Counted from the first letter of the stretch, positions 49,276-58,751 are shown. The stretch is 64,000 bases of DNA from Microbispora sp. ZYX-F-249 (GCF_039649665.1 NZ_JBDJAW010000004.1:310001-374000); one strand, 5' to 3'. The notes: generated from the sequence alone by a model not told the origin. Numbers and translations: made by a program.

Positions 49276-50357
49276 GGGCCGTCCGCCCCGATGGAGGGCC
49301 GGCCCGTCCTGCCGGTCGGGAAGCCGCCCAGCAGGGCCTCGAGCAGCTCCCCGCAGAAGCGGCCCAGCGGGGAACGGCGCAGCGGCGGCGGATCGCCCCG
49401 ATCCAGCGTCTCCACGAGCCCGCGCACCTCCGGCAGCACGCCCGCGCACGGGACCGACAGAGAGGCCGCGACGACCTCCGGGTCGAGCGTTCCCGCGCGC
49501 ATCACCAGGCGCAGGTCGCCGGTCCCCGGCCGGAGCAGCGCCACCGTCTGGGCCGTCGCGAGCGCTCCCCGCAGATCCGCGGGAACGACGACGATCGTCG
49601 CGGCGGCCCTGGCGAGGGCCTCCGCCTCGCCTTCGCCGGCATGCCTCGGCAGGTCGACCACGACCAGGTCGCAGCCGCGCCGCGCGGCGTCGAGCACGAC
49701 GCGCATCGCCTCCCGGGGGATCCGCACCGGCTCGCCGCGGTGCGCCGACAACACGGTCAGTTCGCCGAAGGTGGGCAGCGCCTCCTGCAGGGCGGCGAAG
49801 CTCACCCTGCCCTCCCTTCCGACGACGTCGGGCCAGCGGGCGCCCAGGGCCTCCTCCTGGCCGAGCAGCACGTCGATGCCTCCGCCGAGCGGATCGGCGT
49901 CGACGAGGAGCGTTCGGAGCCCGGCGCGGGACGCCGTCAACGCCAGGGACGCCGCGAGGACGCTCGCACCGGCGCCTCCCTTCCCCGCGGCGACGCACAC
50001 GACCGTGCCCGCCCTGGTCGCGGGTTCGGCCGCGTCGCCGAACTCCTCCACGAGAAGCCGCTCGGCCTCGGGCAACTCCAGCACGGTGTGCGCCCCGACG
50101 GCGACGCACCTGCGCCACATGTCGGGGTCGTCGGCCGTCCGCGTCACGACGACCACGTTCCGCCGGGCCGGCGGACTCGTGGCGGCGAGCTCGTCCGCCA
50201 GGTCACCGCCGACCACGACCAGCGGCGCCCGGGGCCAGTACGGCCTGGCGTGGGCGGCCGCGTGGGCCACGTCGAGCTCGACGCCCGCGGCGGCGGCGAT
50301 GCGGAGCAGATCGTCGAGGAGTTCCTGGTCGTCGGTTATGGCCAATGGGCGTGGCAT
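49272..50357 (-). CDS. CpaE-like / septum-site-determining ATPase (Rv3660c type)
   Basis: A 361-residue protein with an N-terminal receiver-like domain (about 1-110, without a clear phospho-Asp). A MinD/ParA-type ATPase follows, with deviant Walker A AGKGGAGASVLAASLA and LLVDADPLGGGIDVLLG. Actinobacterial members (Rv3660c, Ssd) are implicated in septum inhibition and Tad localisation. AGGGAG precedes ATG. It heads the Tad operon; a 6C RNA and two DnaA boxes lie just upstream. Confidence 0.92.
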   Translation of the reverse strand: MPRPLAITDDQELLDDLLRIAAAAGVELDVAHAAAHARPYWPRAPLVVVGGDLADELAATSPPARRNVVVVTRTADDPDMWRRCVAVGAHTVLELPEAERLLVEEFGDAAEPATRAGTVVCVAAGKGGAGASVLAASLALTASRAGLRTLLVDADPLGGGIDVLLGQEEALGARWPDVVGREGRVSFAALQEALPTFGELTVLSAHRGEPVRIPREAMRVVLDAARRGCDLVVVDLPRHAGEGEAEALARAAATIVVVPADLRGALATAQTVALLRPGTGDLRLVMRAGTLDPEVVAASLSVPCAGVLPEVRGLVETLDRGDPPPLRRSPLGRFCGELLEALLGGFPTGRTGRPSIGADGP

Positions 50358-50447
50358 CGGTGTCTCCCTGTCGTCCGGGACGACTCGGCGTTCGGGAGGA
50401 CCACAATGCGAGCGACCGCCACCGGGCCGGGGCGGCGAACCACGTTC

Positions 50448-50474
50448 TGTGGACGAGACTCCGCCTGTGGACAA
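50448..50474. promoter_or_regulatory. DnaA box pair at Tad operon promoter
   Basis: TGTGGACGA (50448-50456) and TGTGGACAA (50466-50474) are both minus-strand DnaA boxes whose starts are 18 bp apart, between the 6C RNA and the CpaE-like gene. Confidence 0.7.
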
Positions 50475-50519
50475 GACCGAGCGGTTCGCTCTGATCGGCA
50501 AAGCCCGCCATAAGATCAA

Positions 50520-50594
50520 GAAAAGGGGCGACCCCCGCCGGGGGGGATAGCGGGGGTCGCCGTAGCGGTCCGGCTCTGGGGGGGTAGAGCCGGT
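50520..50594 (-). ncRNA. 6C RNA
   Basis: On the minus strand two hairpins follow each other, each with a run of seven C in the loop: stem CCGGCTCT/AGAGCCGG (50570-50593), and stem GGCGACCCCCGC/GCGGGGGTCGCC (50527-50561). The second is followed by TTTT, forming the terminator. This is the diagnostic architecture of the actinobacterial 6C RNA (B11 in M. tuberculosis, encoded next to Rv3660c). TAATAC at 50598-50603 may be the -10 box, putting the 5' end near 50593. It is linked in the literature to growth, DNA replication and sporulation functions; C-rich loops pair with G-rich mRNA sites. Confidence 0.92.
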
Positions 50595-50755
50595 CCCGTA
50601 TTACAAGAAAGCTTTAAACAAGAGACCGGGGCATGGCAAGGGTCCGTCACCCCCGGGACGCTCGCCGTTCCGAATCAGAGACACACCGTATGCTGCCTGA
50701 TCACGAGAGGGACGTCGAGAACCCTGTCGAATCTGAGTAAAACTTTTTCCAAAAG

Positions 50756-50848
50756 TCAGTGTGGCATGTCGACAGGCGCGGTCGCAACGGGTGAGAACGA
50801 CAACCACGGGGAGTCACCCACCGCATCCGCCATACCGACATACGGCAT
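50756..50848 (-). CDS. Possible 30-residue leader peptide
   Basis: A short frame MPYVGMADAVGDSPWLSFSP then VATAPVDMPH. TATACC lies about 13 nt before the ATG, no ribosome site. It would be transcribed toward the 6C RNA. Weak evidence; it could be chance. Confidence 0.2.
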   Translation of the reverse strand: MPYVGMADAVGDSPWLSFSPVATAPVDMPH

Positions 50849-51141
50849 CAATGGTGACAAAGGTATAGGAATGACGCAGGTGACTCGCTAAAGCTCTTGG
50901 AACCGGGGGTTTTCATCCCGGGGGAACGGACGTAAAAAGGGATTACGGACCTGCGGGTCCGCGTACGGCATCGGGTACCCACGCGCGACCAGCCGCGGGA
51001 GGCGTGTCGAGACGGGCTTGACCCGCTCCGACAATTTCAGGTGCACGCTTGGTAACCCGGTGACACGTACTGGCGGCGGCGTCCCACACCAGGGACGCCG
51101 TCTGCTTTGTCCACACACCCGCAGGCACACCCCGCACATCG

Positions 51142-51177
51142 GCGCCCGCACCCGCACCCGCACCCGCGCCCGCACCG
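51142..51177. repeat. CCCGCA hexanucleotide repeat
   Basis: About six units of CCCGCA/CCCGCG in the intergenic region. Confidence 0.75.
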
Positions 51178-51365
51178 AGCCTGCACGTCATCACGGCCGC
51201 CCACGGTGCCCGTCCGCGAGCGGCGCCCGCGCCCGGTCGTCTCCACACGCGGCCGCGCGAGTCGTCCCACCGCTGCCCACCGTCGGCTCCGCACGCGGCC
51301 GCGCACGTCGCCGCCGACGCTGCGCACGGGTGCCCACGCCCCTGCCGTAGCCGGCGGCGGGCGCG

Positions 51366-52142
51366 TCAGCGGGACATGGCCTCGCAGATCGCCGTCGTCT
51401 CGCGCACGCCGTGGACGACCGCCGAGGCACAGTGCCGCACCCACGTGCCGACGCCCTCGCCCGTGCCCTTCAGGTACGCCCTGAGGCCTTCGGCGTACGC
51501 GTCACCGAGGGCGGCGTGGCCCACCTCCACTACGGCCAGCGACTTGGGGTCCAGACCGAGGTCGACCAGCGTGAGCCGTTCTGCGGCCCGGGCGACCAGG
51601 CCGTCGGCCACGCCGAAGGGACGCAGCACCGCCAGCTCCGCGTGCACGATCGCGGCGAGCACGAGGGCGGGCGCCGTTGCGGAGGCCGTGACCAGCCCGG
51701 CGAGGGCCGACATGCGCGCCGCGGTCTCCTCCGGTCCGGGCGCCGGGCCGAGCCCGAGCGGATCGGCGGTCGTGGGCTCGGTGCGCGGCCTGCCGGGCTC
51801 GGCGGTCAGGCCTGCCGCCGCGAGCGCGTGCAGCCGGGCGAGCACCTGGCGTGGCGCCGACCGCCACGTGGGGGCCAGCCGGCCGAGTTCGGCCGAGGCG
51901 CGCAGCGCGCCCTGCACGACGGGGTCGGTCACCTCGCCCATGCGCAGCGGCTCGAGCGGCACGTCCACACCCTCGATCGCGGCGGAGGCACGCGCGCCGC
52001 GCAGGGCCGACTCGGCCGACACCTCAGGACTGCGCCGGCGCAGGATCCGGTGACGGTAGAGCCGGTCGACGGCCTCGCGGGCCTCCTGTACGGCCTCGGG
52101 CACGCCGGGCAGCCCGGCGATGACGGCCAGGGGATCGCTCAC
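51366..52142 (-). CDS. Fic-like protein with degenerate active site
   Basis: A 258-residue helical protein. Residues about 43-65 (SALRGARASAAIEGVDVPLE) contain the Fic inhibitory motif S-x-x-x-E-G. The region that should be HPFx(D/E)GNGRxxR reads LRPFGVADGLVARA: the catalytic His, the Asn and most of the anion loop are lost. So it is probably a non-catalytic Fic-fold protein, conserved in actinobacteria upstream of acs. TATGGT is 8 nt before the GTG start (leaderless). Confidence 0.75.
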   Translation of the reverse strand: MSDPLAVIAGLPGVPEAVQEAREAVDRLYRHRILRRRSPEVSAESALRGARASAAIEGVDVPLEPLRMGEVTDPVVQGALRASAELGRLAPTWRSAPRQVLARLHALAAAGLTAEPGRPRTEPTTADPLGLGPAPGPEETAARMSALAGLVTASATAPALVLAAIVHAELAVLRPFGVADGLVARAAERLTLVDLGLDPKSLAVVEVGHAALGDAYAEGLRAYLKGTGEGVGTWVRHCASAVVHGVRETTAICEAMSR

Positions 52143-52402
52143 AGCCCCCGACCATACCCGCCGGTAGAACGTCGTTCGCCGAGGAGGTGCGGCCGTTCAC
52201 CGCACAACGGCGACACCGGTCTCGGCGGCCTCCTCGCCTGCGGCTAAGTTTGCAGGCCAAAGGCCGGTAACCGGACAAAACGCCCCCACCCCGATTACTT
52301 GTACTTGACACCGCTCGCCTGGTGAAGTGGGACACGACATACCCCTGCTTGGCCGAGGCGGCCGAACGAGAGACAACCTTTTAGACGCTGAAGGAGCACG
52401 GA

Positions 52403-54379
52403 GTGGCCACCGAGACCCCCGGTCAGGAAACCCAGGAGACGCTGTCGAACCTGCTGAGCGAGACGCGCCGGTTCGAGCCCCCGGCGGACCTGGCGTCGGC
52501 CGCGAACGTCACGGCGGACGCCTACGAGGAGGCCGCCCGGGACCGGCTCGCCTTCTGGGAGCGCGCCGCGGAGCGGCTGACGTGGGCGGAGCGCTGGGAC
52601 ACCACGCTGGAGTGGGAGCCGCCCTTCGCCAAGTGGTTCGTCGGCGGCAAGCTCAACGTCGCCTACAACTGCGTCGACCGCCACGTGGAGGCCGGCCGCG
52701 GCGACAAGGTCGCCTACTACTGGGAGGGCGAGCCCGAGGGCGACAGCCGTACGATCACCTACGCCGACCTGCAGAAGGAGGTCGCGAAGGCGGCCAACGC
52801 GCTGCAGGAGCTGGGGGTGCGCAAGGGCGACCGGGTCGCGGTCTACATGCCGATGATCCCCGAGCTGCCGATCACCCTGCTGGCCTGCGCCCGGATCGGC
52901 GCGATCCACTCGGTGGTCTTCGGCGGTTTCTCCGCCTCCGCCCTGAAGAGCCGCATCCACGACGCGGACGCCAAGGTCGTCGTCACGGCCGACGGCGGCT
53001 TCCGCCGCGGCGCGCCGAGCGCGCTCAAGCCGACGGTCGACGAGGCGGTCGCCGAGTGCCCCGGTGTCGAGCGCGTCCTCGTGGTGCGCAGGACCGGCCA
53101 GGACGTCGCGTGGAGCGACCGGGACGTCTGGTGGCACGACCTCGTGGACCGCCAGCCGGCCGAGCACGAGCCCGTGCCGCACGACGCCGAGGACCCGCTG
53201 TACATCCTCTACACCAGCGGCACGACCGGGAAGCCCAAGGGCATCCTGCACACCACCGGCGGCTACCTCACCCAGGTCGCCTGGACCCACGACGCGGTCT
53301 TCGACCTCAAGCCCGAGACCGACATCTACTGGTGCACGGCCGACATCGGCTGGGTCACCGGGCACTCCTACATCGTGTACGGCCCGCTCGCCAACGGCGC
53401 GACCAGCGTGATCTACGAGGGCACCCCGGACACCCCGCACCGCGGCCGCTTCTGGGAGATCGTGCAGAAGTACAAGGTCACGATCCTTTACACCGCCCCC
53501 ACCGCGATCCGTACGTTCATGAAGTGGGGCGACGACATCCCGGCGAAGTACGACATGTCGTCCCTGCGGGTGCTCGGGTCGGTCGGCGAGCCGATCAACC
53601 CCGAGGCGTACGTCTGGTACCGCGAGCACATCGGCGCCGGCCGCTGCCCCGTCGTGGACACGTGGTGGCAGACGGAGACGGGCGGCATCATGATCAGCCC
53701 GCTTCCCGGCGTCACGGCCGCCAAGCCCGGCGCCGCCATGCAGCCGCTGCCCGGCATCGCGGCCGACGTGGTCGACGACCAGGGCAACTCGGTGCCGAAC
53801 GGCGGCGGCGGCTTCCTCGTGGTCCGCGAGCCGTGGCCGGCCATGCTCCGGACCATCTGGGGCGACGACAAGCGCTACGTCGACACCTACTGGTCGCGGT
53901 TCGAGGGGATGTACTTCCCCGGCGACGGCGCCAAGCGCGACGAGGACGGCGACCTGTGGCTGCTCGGCCGGGTGGACGACGTCATGCTCGTCTCCGGGCA
54001 CAACATCTCCACGACCGAGGTCGAGAGCGCGCTGGTCAGCCACCCGAAGGTGGCCGAGGCGGCCGTCGTGGGCGCCACCGACCCGCTGACCGGCCAGGCC
54101 ATCGTGGCCTTCGTGATCCTGCGCGGCAGCGCTGAGGAGAGCGACGACATCGCCGCCGAGCTGCGCGCCCACGTGGCCAAGACGCTCGGCCCGATCGCCA
54201 AGCCGCGGCAGATCCTGGTCGTGCCCGAGCTGCCGAAGACCCGCTCCGGCAAGATCATGCGCCGGCTGCTGCGCGACGTGGCGGAGAACCGCTCCCTCGG
54301 CGACGTCACCACGCTGACCGACAGCTCGGTCATGAACCTGATCGCGGAGAAGCTGCCCAGCGCCAAGAGCGACGACTGA
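52403..54379 (+). CDS. acsA: Acetyl-coenzyme A synthetase
   Basis: A 658-residue AMP-forming acetate:CoA ligase of normal length. Motifs: [19 protein letters not shown], the hinge [18 protein letters not shown] and the acetylatable Lys in [11 protein letters not shown]. It activates acetate for central metabolism. GTG is preceded by AAGGAG. A clear terminator follows. In M. tuberculosis acs lies in the same gene order and is CRP-regulated; crp is 5 kb away here. Confidence 0.97.
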   Translation: MATETPGQETQETLSNLLSETRRFEPPADLASAANVTADAYEEAARDRLAFWERAAERLTWAERWDTTLEWEPPFAKWFVGGKLNVAYNCVDRHVEAGRGDKVAYYWEGEPEGDSRTITYADLQKEVAKAANALQELGVRKGDRVAVYMPMIPELPITLLACARIGAIHSVVFGGFSASALKSRIHDADAKVVVTADGGFRRGAPSALKPTVDEAVAECPGVERVLVVRRTGQDVAWSDRDVWWHDLVDRQPAEHEPVPHDAEDPLYILYTSGTTGKPKGILHTTGGYLTQVAWTHDAVFDLKPETDIYWCTADIGWVTGHSYIVYGPLANGATSVIYEGTPDTPHRGRFWEIVQKYKVTILYTAPTAIRTFMKWGDDIPAKYDMSSLRVLGSVGEPINPEAYVWYREHIGAGRCPVVDTWWQTETGGIMISPLPGVTAAKPGAAMQPLPGIAADVVDDQGNSVPNGGGGFLVVREPWPAMLRTIWGDDKRYVDTYWSRFEGMYFPGDGAKRDEDGDLWLLGRVDDVMLVSGHNISTTEVESALVSHPKVAEAAVVGATDPLTGQAIVAFVILRGSAEESDDIAAELRAHVAKTLGPIAKPRQILVVPELPKTRSGKIMRRLLRDVAENRSLGDVTTLTDSSVMNLIAEKLPSAKSDD

Positions 54380-54400
54380 TCGCGAGCCGCCCGATCTCTT

Positions 54401-54437
54401 GAGGAAGGCGTGGACGTACGGCGTCCGCGCCTTCCTC
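54401..54437 (+). terminator. acsA terminator
   Basis: GAGGAAGGCG-T-GGACG-loop-CGTCC-G-CGCCTTCCTC: 15 bp paired with one internal mismatch, 22 bp after the stop. Confidence 0.9.
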
Positions 54438-54633
54438 GTCTCCGCCCACGCCACGGGTTCGGGCGTAACGGGGAGCGGGCAGATCGCCTGGGGCGTCATA
54501 TTCCGCCCGTCTGTGGGCAGGTCCCCGCCTGTGCGGCCTCCGGACTGCGGTCATCCACAGGCGAAGGGCTTCGCGTGCACATGCGCGGACGGGCACGAGA
54601 TGATGTTTGATAGTCGCAGATAGGAGATCGCTC

Positions 54634-55131
54634 ATGCCCGAGGACGAATCGCTCGGTGCGCTGGTCGCCCAGGCGAGCCATCACATCTCGACCCTCGTAC
54701 GGTCGGAGATCGAGCTGGCGAAGGCCGAGCTCAAGTTCGACGCGAAGCGGGTCGGGATGGCCGCCGGGCTGTTCGGCGCCGCGGCCTTCATCGGGCACCT
54801 GTGCCTGATCCTGGCCTCCTTCGCGATCGCGTACGCCCTCGTGGCCGTGGGGCTGGCCACCTGGCTCGCGTTCACGATCGTCACCGTGTTCTACCTCCTG
54901 ATGGCCGGGTTGCTGATCTTCATCGGCTACCGGCGGCTCAAGGGGCTGACCGGCATGAAGCGCACCAGGCGGAGCCTGCGCGGCCTCGGGGGCCCGGAGG
55001 AGGCCGAGGAGCTGCCGGAGCAGGTTCCGGCCGCTGCGCCGCGGCCCGCGGCCCCGGCGCCGCCGCCGTACACCGGCCCGACCGCCGGGCAGGTGGGCGC
55101 CCACCGGGAGTCCGTGAGCGATGCCGGTTGA
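54634..55131 (+). CDS. Phage-holin-like superfamily membrane protein (Rv3669 type)
   Basis: A 165-residue DUF1469/Phage_holin_3_6 protein. An amphipathic N-terminal helix (SHHISTLVRSEIELAKAEL) precedes two membrane helices (about 50-75 and 82-105) and a Pro-rich tail. It is not from a phage; it is a conserved actinobacterial gene between acs and an epoxide-hydrolase-like gene. TAGGAGA is 7 nt before ATG 54634. Overlaps the next gene by 11 bp. Confidence 0.88.
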   Translation: MPEDESLGALVAQASHHISTLVRSEIELAKAELKFDAKRVGMAAGLFGAAAFIGHLCLILASFAIAYALVAVGLATWLAFTIVTVFYLLMAGLLIFIGYRRLKGLTGMKRTRRSLRGLGGPEEAEELPEQVPAAAPRPAAPAPPPYTGPTAGQVGAHRESVSDAG

Positions 55132-56041
55132 CGAGACGCTGATCGAGGTCGACGGCCCCTGGACGCACCGGACGGTGCACGCGGGCGGCGTGCGGTTCCA
55201 CGTTGCCGAGGCCGGAGACGGGCCGCTCGTCCTGCTGCTGCATGGGTTCCCCCAGTTCTGGTGGACCTGGCGGCACCAGCTCACGGCGCTGGCCGCGGCC
55301 GGTTACCGCGCCGTCGCCGTCGACCTGCGCGGATACGGCACCAGCGACAAGCCGCCGCGCGGATACGACCTGCCCACCCTGGCCGTGGACGCGGCGGGCC
55401 TGGTGCGCGCACTCGGCGAGACGAGCGCCGTCGTGGTGGGCCACGACTGGGGTGGTCTGCTGGGCTGGACGATGGGCGTCCTCGACCCGAAGGTGGTGCG
55501 GCGGCTGGTCGCGGTGTCGGCGCCGCACCCGCTGCGCCTGCGCGCCGCGCTGTTCACCGATCCGCTGGGGCAGCTCAAGGCCAGCCGCTACGCCCTGGGG
55601 TTCCAGCTGCCCTTCCTGCCCGAGCGGAAGCTGACCCGCAAGGGCGGCGCGGCGGTGGGCCGGCTCGTCCAGAAGTGGGCCGGGCCGCAGTGGCCGGGCG
55701 ACGGCGTGACACACGTGTACCGGGAGGCGATGCGCATCCCGGCGGTCGCCCACTGCGCGCTGGAGTACTACCGCTGGTTCGCCCGCTCCCAGATCCGCCC
55801 GGACGGCTTCCGCTACGCCCGGCAGATGCGCGCCGAGATCGAGGCGCCGACCCTGCAACTGCACGGGGCGCTCGACCCGTGCGTCCTGCCGCGCACCGCG
55901 CAGGGCTCCAGCAGGTTCGTCGCCGCGCCGTACCGATGGCGGCTGATCGAGGGCGCCGGGCATTTCCCGCACGAGGAGCGGCCCGAGCAGTTCAACGCCG
56001 AGCTCATCTCCTGGCTCTCCGACCCCGAACCCGACCGCTGA
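55121..56041 (+). CDS. Alpha/beta hydrolase (EphE-like epoxide hydrolase)
   Basis: A 306-residue alpha/beta hydrolase. The oxyanion motif HGFPQFWWTWRHQ, the nucleophile Asp in VVGHDWGGLLGW, and the final His in IEGAGHFPHEERPEQF are the epoxide-hydrolase pattern. An acid Asp is in HGALDPCV. It corresponds in position to ephE of M. tuberculosis. Overlap with the holin-like gene suggests coupled expression. The substrate is unknown. Confidence 0.93.
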   Translation: MPVDETLIEVDGPWTHRTVHAGGVRFHVAEAGDGPLVLLLHGFPQFWWTWRHQLTALAAAGYRAVAVDLRGYGTSDKPPRGYDLPTLAVDAAGLVRALGETSAVVVGHDWGGLLGWTMGVLDPKVVRRLVAVSAPHPLRLRAALFTDPLGQLKASRYALGFQLPFLPERKLTRKGGAAVGRLVQKWAGPQWPGDGVTHVYREAMRIPAVAHCALEYYRWFARSQIRPDGFRYARQMRAEIEAPTLQLHGALDPCVLPRTAQGSSRFVAAPYRWRLIEGAGHFPHEERPEQFNAELISWLSDPEPDR

Positions 56042-56172
56042 GACGCCGGACGGCGCCCCGCCCCCCGCAGCCGTCCTCCCCCGCAGCCATGACCGGCTGC
56101 CGGATCGACACCCGTGATCTTGTAGAAGATAGTAGAAATGTGCCCTGAAGTGGCCCAACTTCCTGGTTGATC

Positions 56173-56178
56173 TAGGAT
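56173..56178 (+). promoter_or_regulatory. Putative -10 box upstream of DUF309 gene
   Basis: TAGGAT, a good match to the vegetative -10 consensus, in an AT-richer spacer about 60 bp before the start codon. Confidence 0.4.
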
Positions 56179-56240
56179 GCTCCAGGAGATCGCCGGCGCT
56201 TCGGCCGCCCTGAACCGCCCACGCGCCCTGCGGAGAGATC

Positions 56241-56723
56241 ATGCGTGACCGTGACGAAGCGGGCCGCCCCCGCAATGCACGTCCTCGCGACGAGTACGGC
56301 AGGCCGCTCCCCAGAGGCACCGAGGGAGTACCCAGGGTGCCGGACGACTACGCCCCCGCCGCCGGGGAGGCGCTGGAGGAGGCCAGGAAGCTGCTCGCCG
56401 CGGGCCGGCCGTTCCACGCCCACGAGGTGCTGGAGGCCCGCTGGAAGACCGGCCCGGCCGAGGAGCGCGAGCTGTGGCAGGGGCTCGCGCAGATATGCGT
56501 CGGCCTCACGCACATCCAGCGCGGCAACCTCGCCGGCGCCGCCGCCCTGCTGACCCGTGGATCCGCCCGGCTGGGCGCGTACGGCTCGACCCGGCCCTAC
56601 GGACTCGACCTGCGGGCCCTGGCCGTGGAGGCCGACGCGATCACGGCCGTCCTCGACGAGGGGAACGCCGACGCCGGCTCCGCCGTCTCCGCCATCCTCG
56701 CCCGCCTGACCCCCGGCGAATAG
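56241..56723 (+). CDS. DUF309 family protein
   Basis: A 160-residue helical protein. The signature is FHAHEVLEARWKTGPAEERE with WQGLAQICVGLTHIQRGN, containing His and Glu that could be metal ligands. The first 30 residues are charged and Arg-rich. GGAGAG precedes ATG. Function of the family is unknown; it ends 9 bp from the convergent protease gene. Confidence 0.9.
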   Translation: MRDRDEAGRPRNARPRDEYGRPLPRGTEGVPRVPDDYAPAAGEALEEARKLLAAGRPFHAHEVLEARWKTGPAEERELWQGLAQICVGLTHIQRGNLAGAAALLTRGSARLGAYGSTRPYGLDLRALAVEADAITAVLDEGNADAGSAVSAILARLTPGE

Positions 56724-56732
56724 CCCGGCGCG

Positions 56733-57923
56733 TCAGTCGCAGTCCTGCGTGCCTACACGGACCACGGCGGCGCTACCGTCCTTCGCGTCGGGCATGACCT
56801 CCTCCGCCGTGAGGGCGAAGCCCGTCTCCGGCTGGTCCGTCGCGGCGGCGAAGATCACTCCGAGCACGCGGCCCTCCGGACTCAGCAGTGGCCCGCCCGA
56901 GTTGCCGGGCTGGACCTTGCCCCTGATGGCATAGACCTCGCGCTCCACCTTGCGCTGGTTGTAGATGTCGTACGACTCGGCGCGCTGCTTGACCCTGACG
57001 CGCGCGGCGCGCGGTGTGAAGGGTTGTCCCTTCGGGTACCCGGCGATGATCGCGCTGTCGCCCTTCTCGGCGGTCATGTCGAAGCGCAGCGCGCCGATCG
57101 GGAGGTCCTGGACGAACAGCACCGCGATGTCGCGCTCGGGGTTGTACAGCACGACCCGGGCGTCGTACTGGTTGCCGTCGTAGTCGGTCACCCGCAGCCC
57201 CTCCGTGACGCCGGCGACGACGTGGGCGTTGGTCATGATCCGCTGCCGGGCGTAGACGAACCCGGTCCCCTCGATGCGCTTGCGGCAGCTCGGTGCGGTG
57301 CCCTGCACCTTGACGATCGCCCTGCGGGCCCGGACGAGGGCGGGACTGCCGTTGATCAGGCTCTGGTCCGGCGGCGGCACGTTCTGGCCGCCGATGGAGG
57401 TGATGACCTGCGGCCACTCCGAGGTGCTGACGAAGTCCCTGAATTGCTTCTGCAGCGCTCCCACGCCGTCCGGGATGGCGTCGTCGACGCTCTGCCAGAT
57501 CACCGAGCCGTTGATCTGGTCCTTGACCAGCGGCTGACCGATGCTCATCGAGACCATCAGGGAGCCGATCAACCAGGCGATGGCCAGAACCGACAGGCCG
57601 CTGGCGACCGAGCCGCCGAAGGCGTCGACCGCCTTGGCTGGCTCCCACGTGACGTGGCTACGGGCCATGGCGCCGATGGTGGAGGACGCGAACTGCCCGA
57701 CGGTGGCCGTCAGGAAGACGATGACGATGGCTAACAGGGCCCGCTCGATGTCGCCGCTGACGATCGCTCCCGCCAGGGGTGGCGCGATGAACAACCCCAG
57801 GATGGCGCCGCCGACGAATCCGATGAAGCTGAAGGCCCCGATGATGAAGCCCTGCCGGTAGCCCGACACCGCGAAGGCCACCACCAGGCCGATCAGGATG
57901 AGATCCAGAAGATCGCCGCGCAC
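56733..57923 (-). CDS. MarP-like membrane serine protease
   Basis: A 396-residue protein: about four membrane helices of the CvpA type (residues about 5-140) then a trypsin-like periplasmic protease. The triad is His in TNAHVVAG, Asp in ERDIAVL and Ser in QPGNSGGPL. Cys in TAPSCRKRI and in the C-terminal TQDCD match the regulatory disulfide known for M. tuberculosis MarP (Rv3671c, 397 residues), which is needed for acid resistance. TACCGT stands 7 nt before GTG 57923: leaderless start. Confidence 0.93.
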   Translation of the reverse strand: MRGDLLDLILIGLVVAFAVSGYRQGFIIGAFSFIGFVGGAILGLFIAPPLAGAIVSGDIERALLAIVIVFLTATVGQFASSTIGAMARSHVTWEPAKAVDAFGGSVASGLSVLAIAWLIGSLMVSMSIGQPLVKDQINGSVIWQSVDDAIPDGVGALQKQFRDFVSTSEWPQVITSIGGQNVPPPDQSLINGSPALVRARRAIVKVQGTAPSCRKRIEGTGFVYARQRIMTNAHVVAGVTEGLRVTDYDGNQYDARVVLYNPERDIAVLFVQDLPIGALRFDMTAEKGDSAIIAGYPKGQPFTPRAARVRVKQRAESYDIYNQRKVEREVYAIRGKVQPGNSGGPLLSPEGRVLGVIFAAATDQPETGFALTAEEVMPDAKDGSAAVVRVGTQDCD

Positions 57924-57930
57924 AGTTTCC

Positions 57931-57936
57931 ACGGTA
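57931..57936 (-). promoter_or_regulatory. -10 box of leaderless protease gene
   Basis: TACCGT on the minus strand, 7 nt, then GTG. Confidence 0.5.
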
Positions 57937-58011
57937 TAGGCACGCCAGTCGTCGTGTGCGGGCGTCTGCCGGGTCTCGTCGCCATACGCGGCGTACGAGC
58001 ACTCCGCCGGC

Positions 58012-58659
58012 TCAGCCCCGCGCGGCCAGGTTGACGACCTCGGGAGGAAGATCCTCGACACGTGAGCGGTCCCAGGGGCGCTCGAAGCCGGCCGCCGTGA
58101 GCACGCCGTCCAGCACCCCGGCGGTGAAGCCCCACACGAGCAGGCCGCGTACGCGGAACGCCACGGAGGGGGCGATGCCGCGCGGGTGACGCAGCCGCAG
58201 CCGGTTGGCCGGGTCGACCAGCTCCGCGACCGGGACCCGCTCGACGGCCTCGACCTCGTCGGGAGACGCGGCGTGCACGGCGCAGGGCGTGTGCCACCAG
58301 GCGAGCACGGGCGTCACCCGGTTGTCGCTGCGCCATACGTAGAGCTCCGGCATTGTCCCGACGACCTCGACGCCGGCGGGGTCGAGTCCGGTCTCCTCCT
58401 GCGCCTCCCGCAGCGCGGCGCCGATCGGGCCGTCGTCCCCGGGATCGACGCCGCCGCCGGGGAACGCGGGCTGGCCGGCGTGCACGCGGCCCTTCGAACT
58501 GCGCTGGATGAGCAGGATGTCGGGGCCTTCCGGCCCCTCGCCGAACAGCAACAGCACCGCGGCCGAGCGGCCGGAGCCGTTCGCCGGCGGCCGCAACGCG
58601 GTGGGGACAGGGCTGTGCGCTGCCTTCGCGGCCAGCTCCGTCAGCCAAGCGGGAGCCAC
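58012..58659 (-). CDS. NudL-type Nudix hydrolase (CoA pyrophosphatase-like)
   Basis: A 215-residue Nudix protein. The CoA-specific motif is LLIQRSSKGRVHAGQPAFPG; the Nudix box is GGVDPGDDGPIGAALREAQE then ETGL, with Asp instead of the first Glu. It probably cleaves CoA or derivatives. GTG 58659 is preferred since GGAGG lies 5 nt upstream. Position corresponds to Rv3672c; the TlpA-like gene that follows it in mycobacteria is missing here. Confidence 0.9.
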   Translation of the reverse strand: MAPAWLTELAAKAAHSPVPTALRPPANGSGRSAAVLLLFGEGPEGPDILLIQRSSKGRVHAGQPAFPGGGVDPGDDGPIGAALREAQEETGLDPAGVEVVGTMPELYVWRSDNRVTPVLAWWHTPCAVHAASPDEVEAVERVPVAELVDPANRLRLRHPRGIAPSVAFRVRGLLVWGFTAGVLDGVLTAAGFERPWDRSRVEDLPPEVVNLAARG

Positions 58660-58751
58660 GACCACCTCCACATCGTCACACGGGGCACAAGCAGGCCCAG
58701 GCGTGCCGTACAACCACGGAAGAACGTCCGAGCTTCCCGATCACCGCGGAT

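Larger units (their letters stand above)
50604..51365. other. 760-bp region without convincing protein gene
   Basis: It has a lower-GC stretch (about 50680-50890) with promoter-like character and a possible 30-residue frame, a hairpin CCGGG-N9-CCCGG near 50905, a CCCGCA simple repeat, and a single DnaA box TTGTCCACA at 51107-51115. The remaining frames have Arg/Cys-rich, unnatural composition. Confidence 0.5.

Noticed and set aside
51037..51444. Cys/Arg-rich frame on the minus strand
   Set aside because: Built on a CCCGCA simple repeat and overlapping the end of the Fic-like gene; no ribosome site and unnatural composition.
54634..55131. Holin-like protein as sign of a prophage
   Set aside because: It belongs to a chromosomal actinobacterial family in conserved synteny, and no other phage genes are present.
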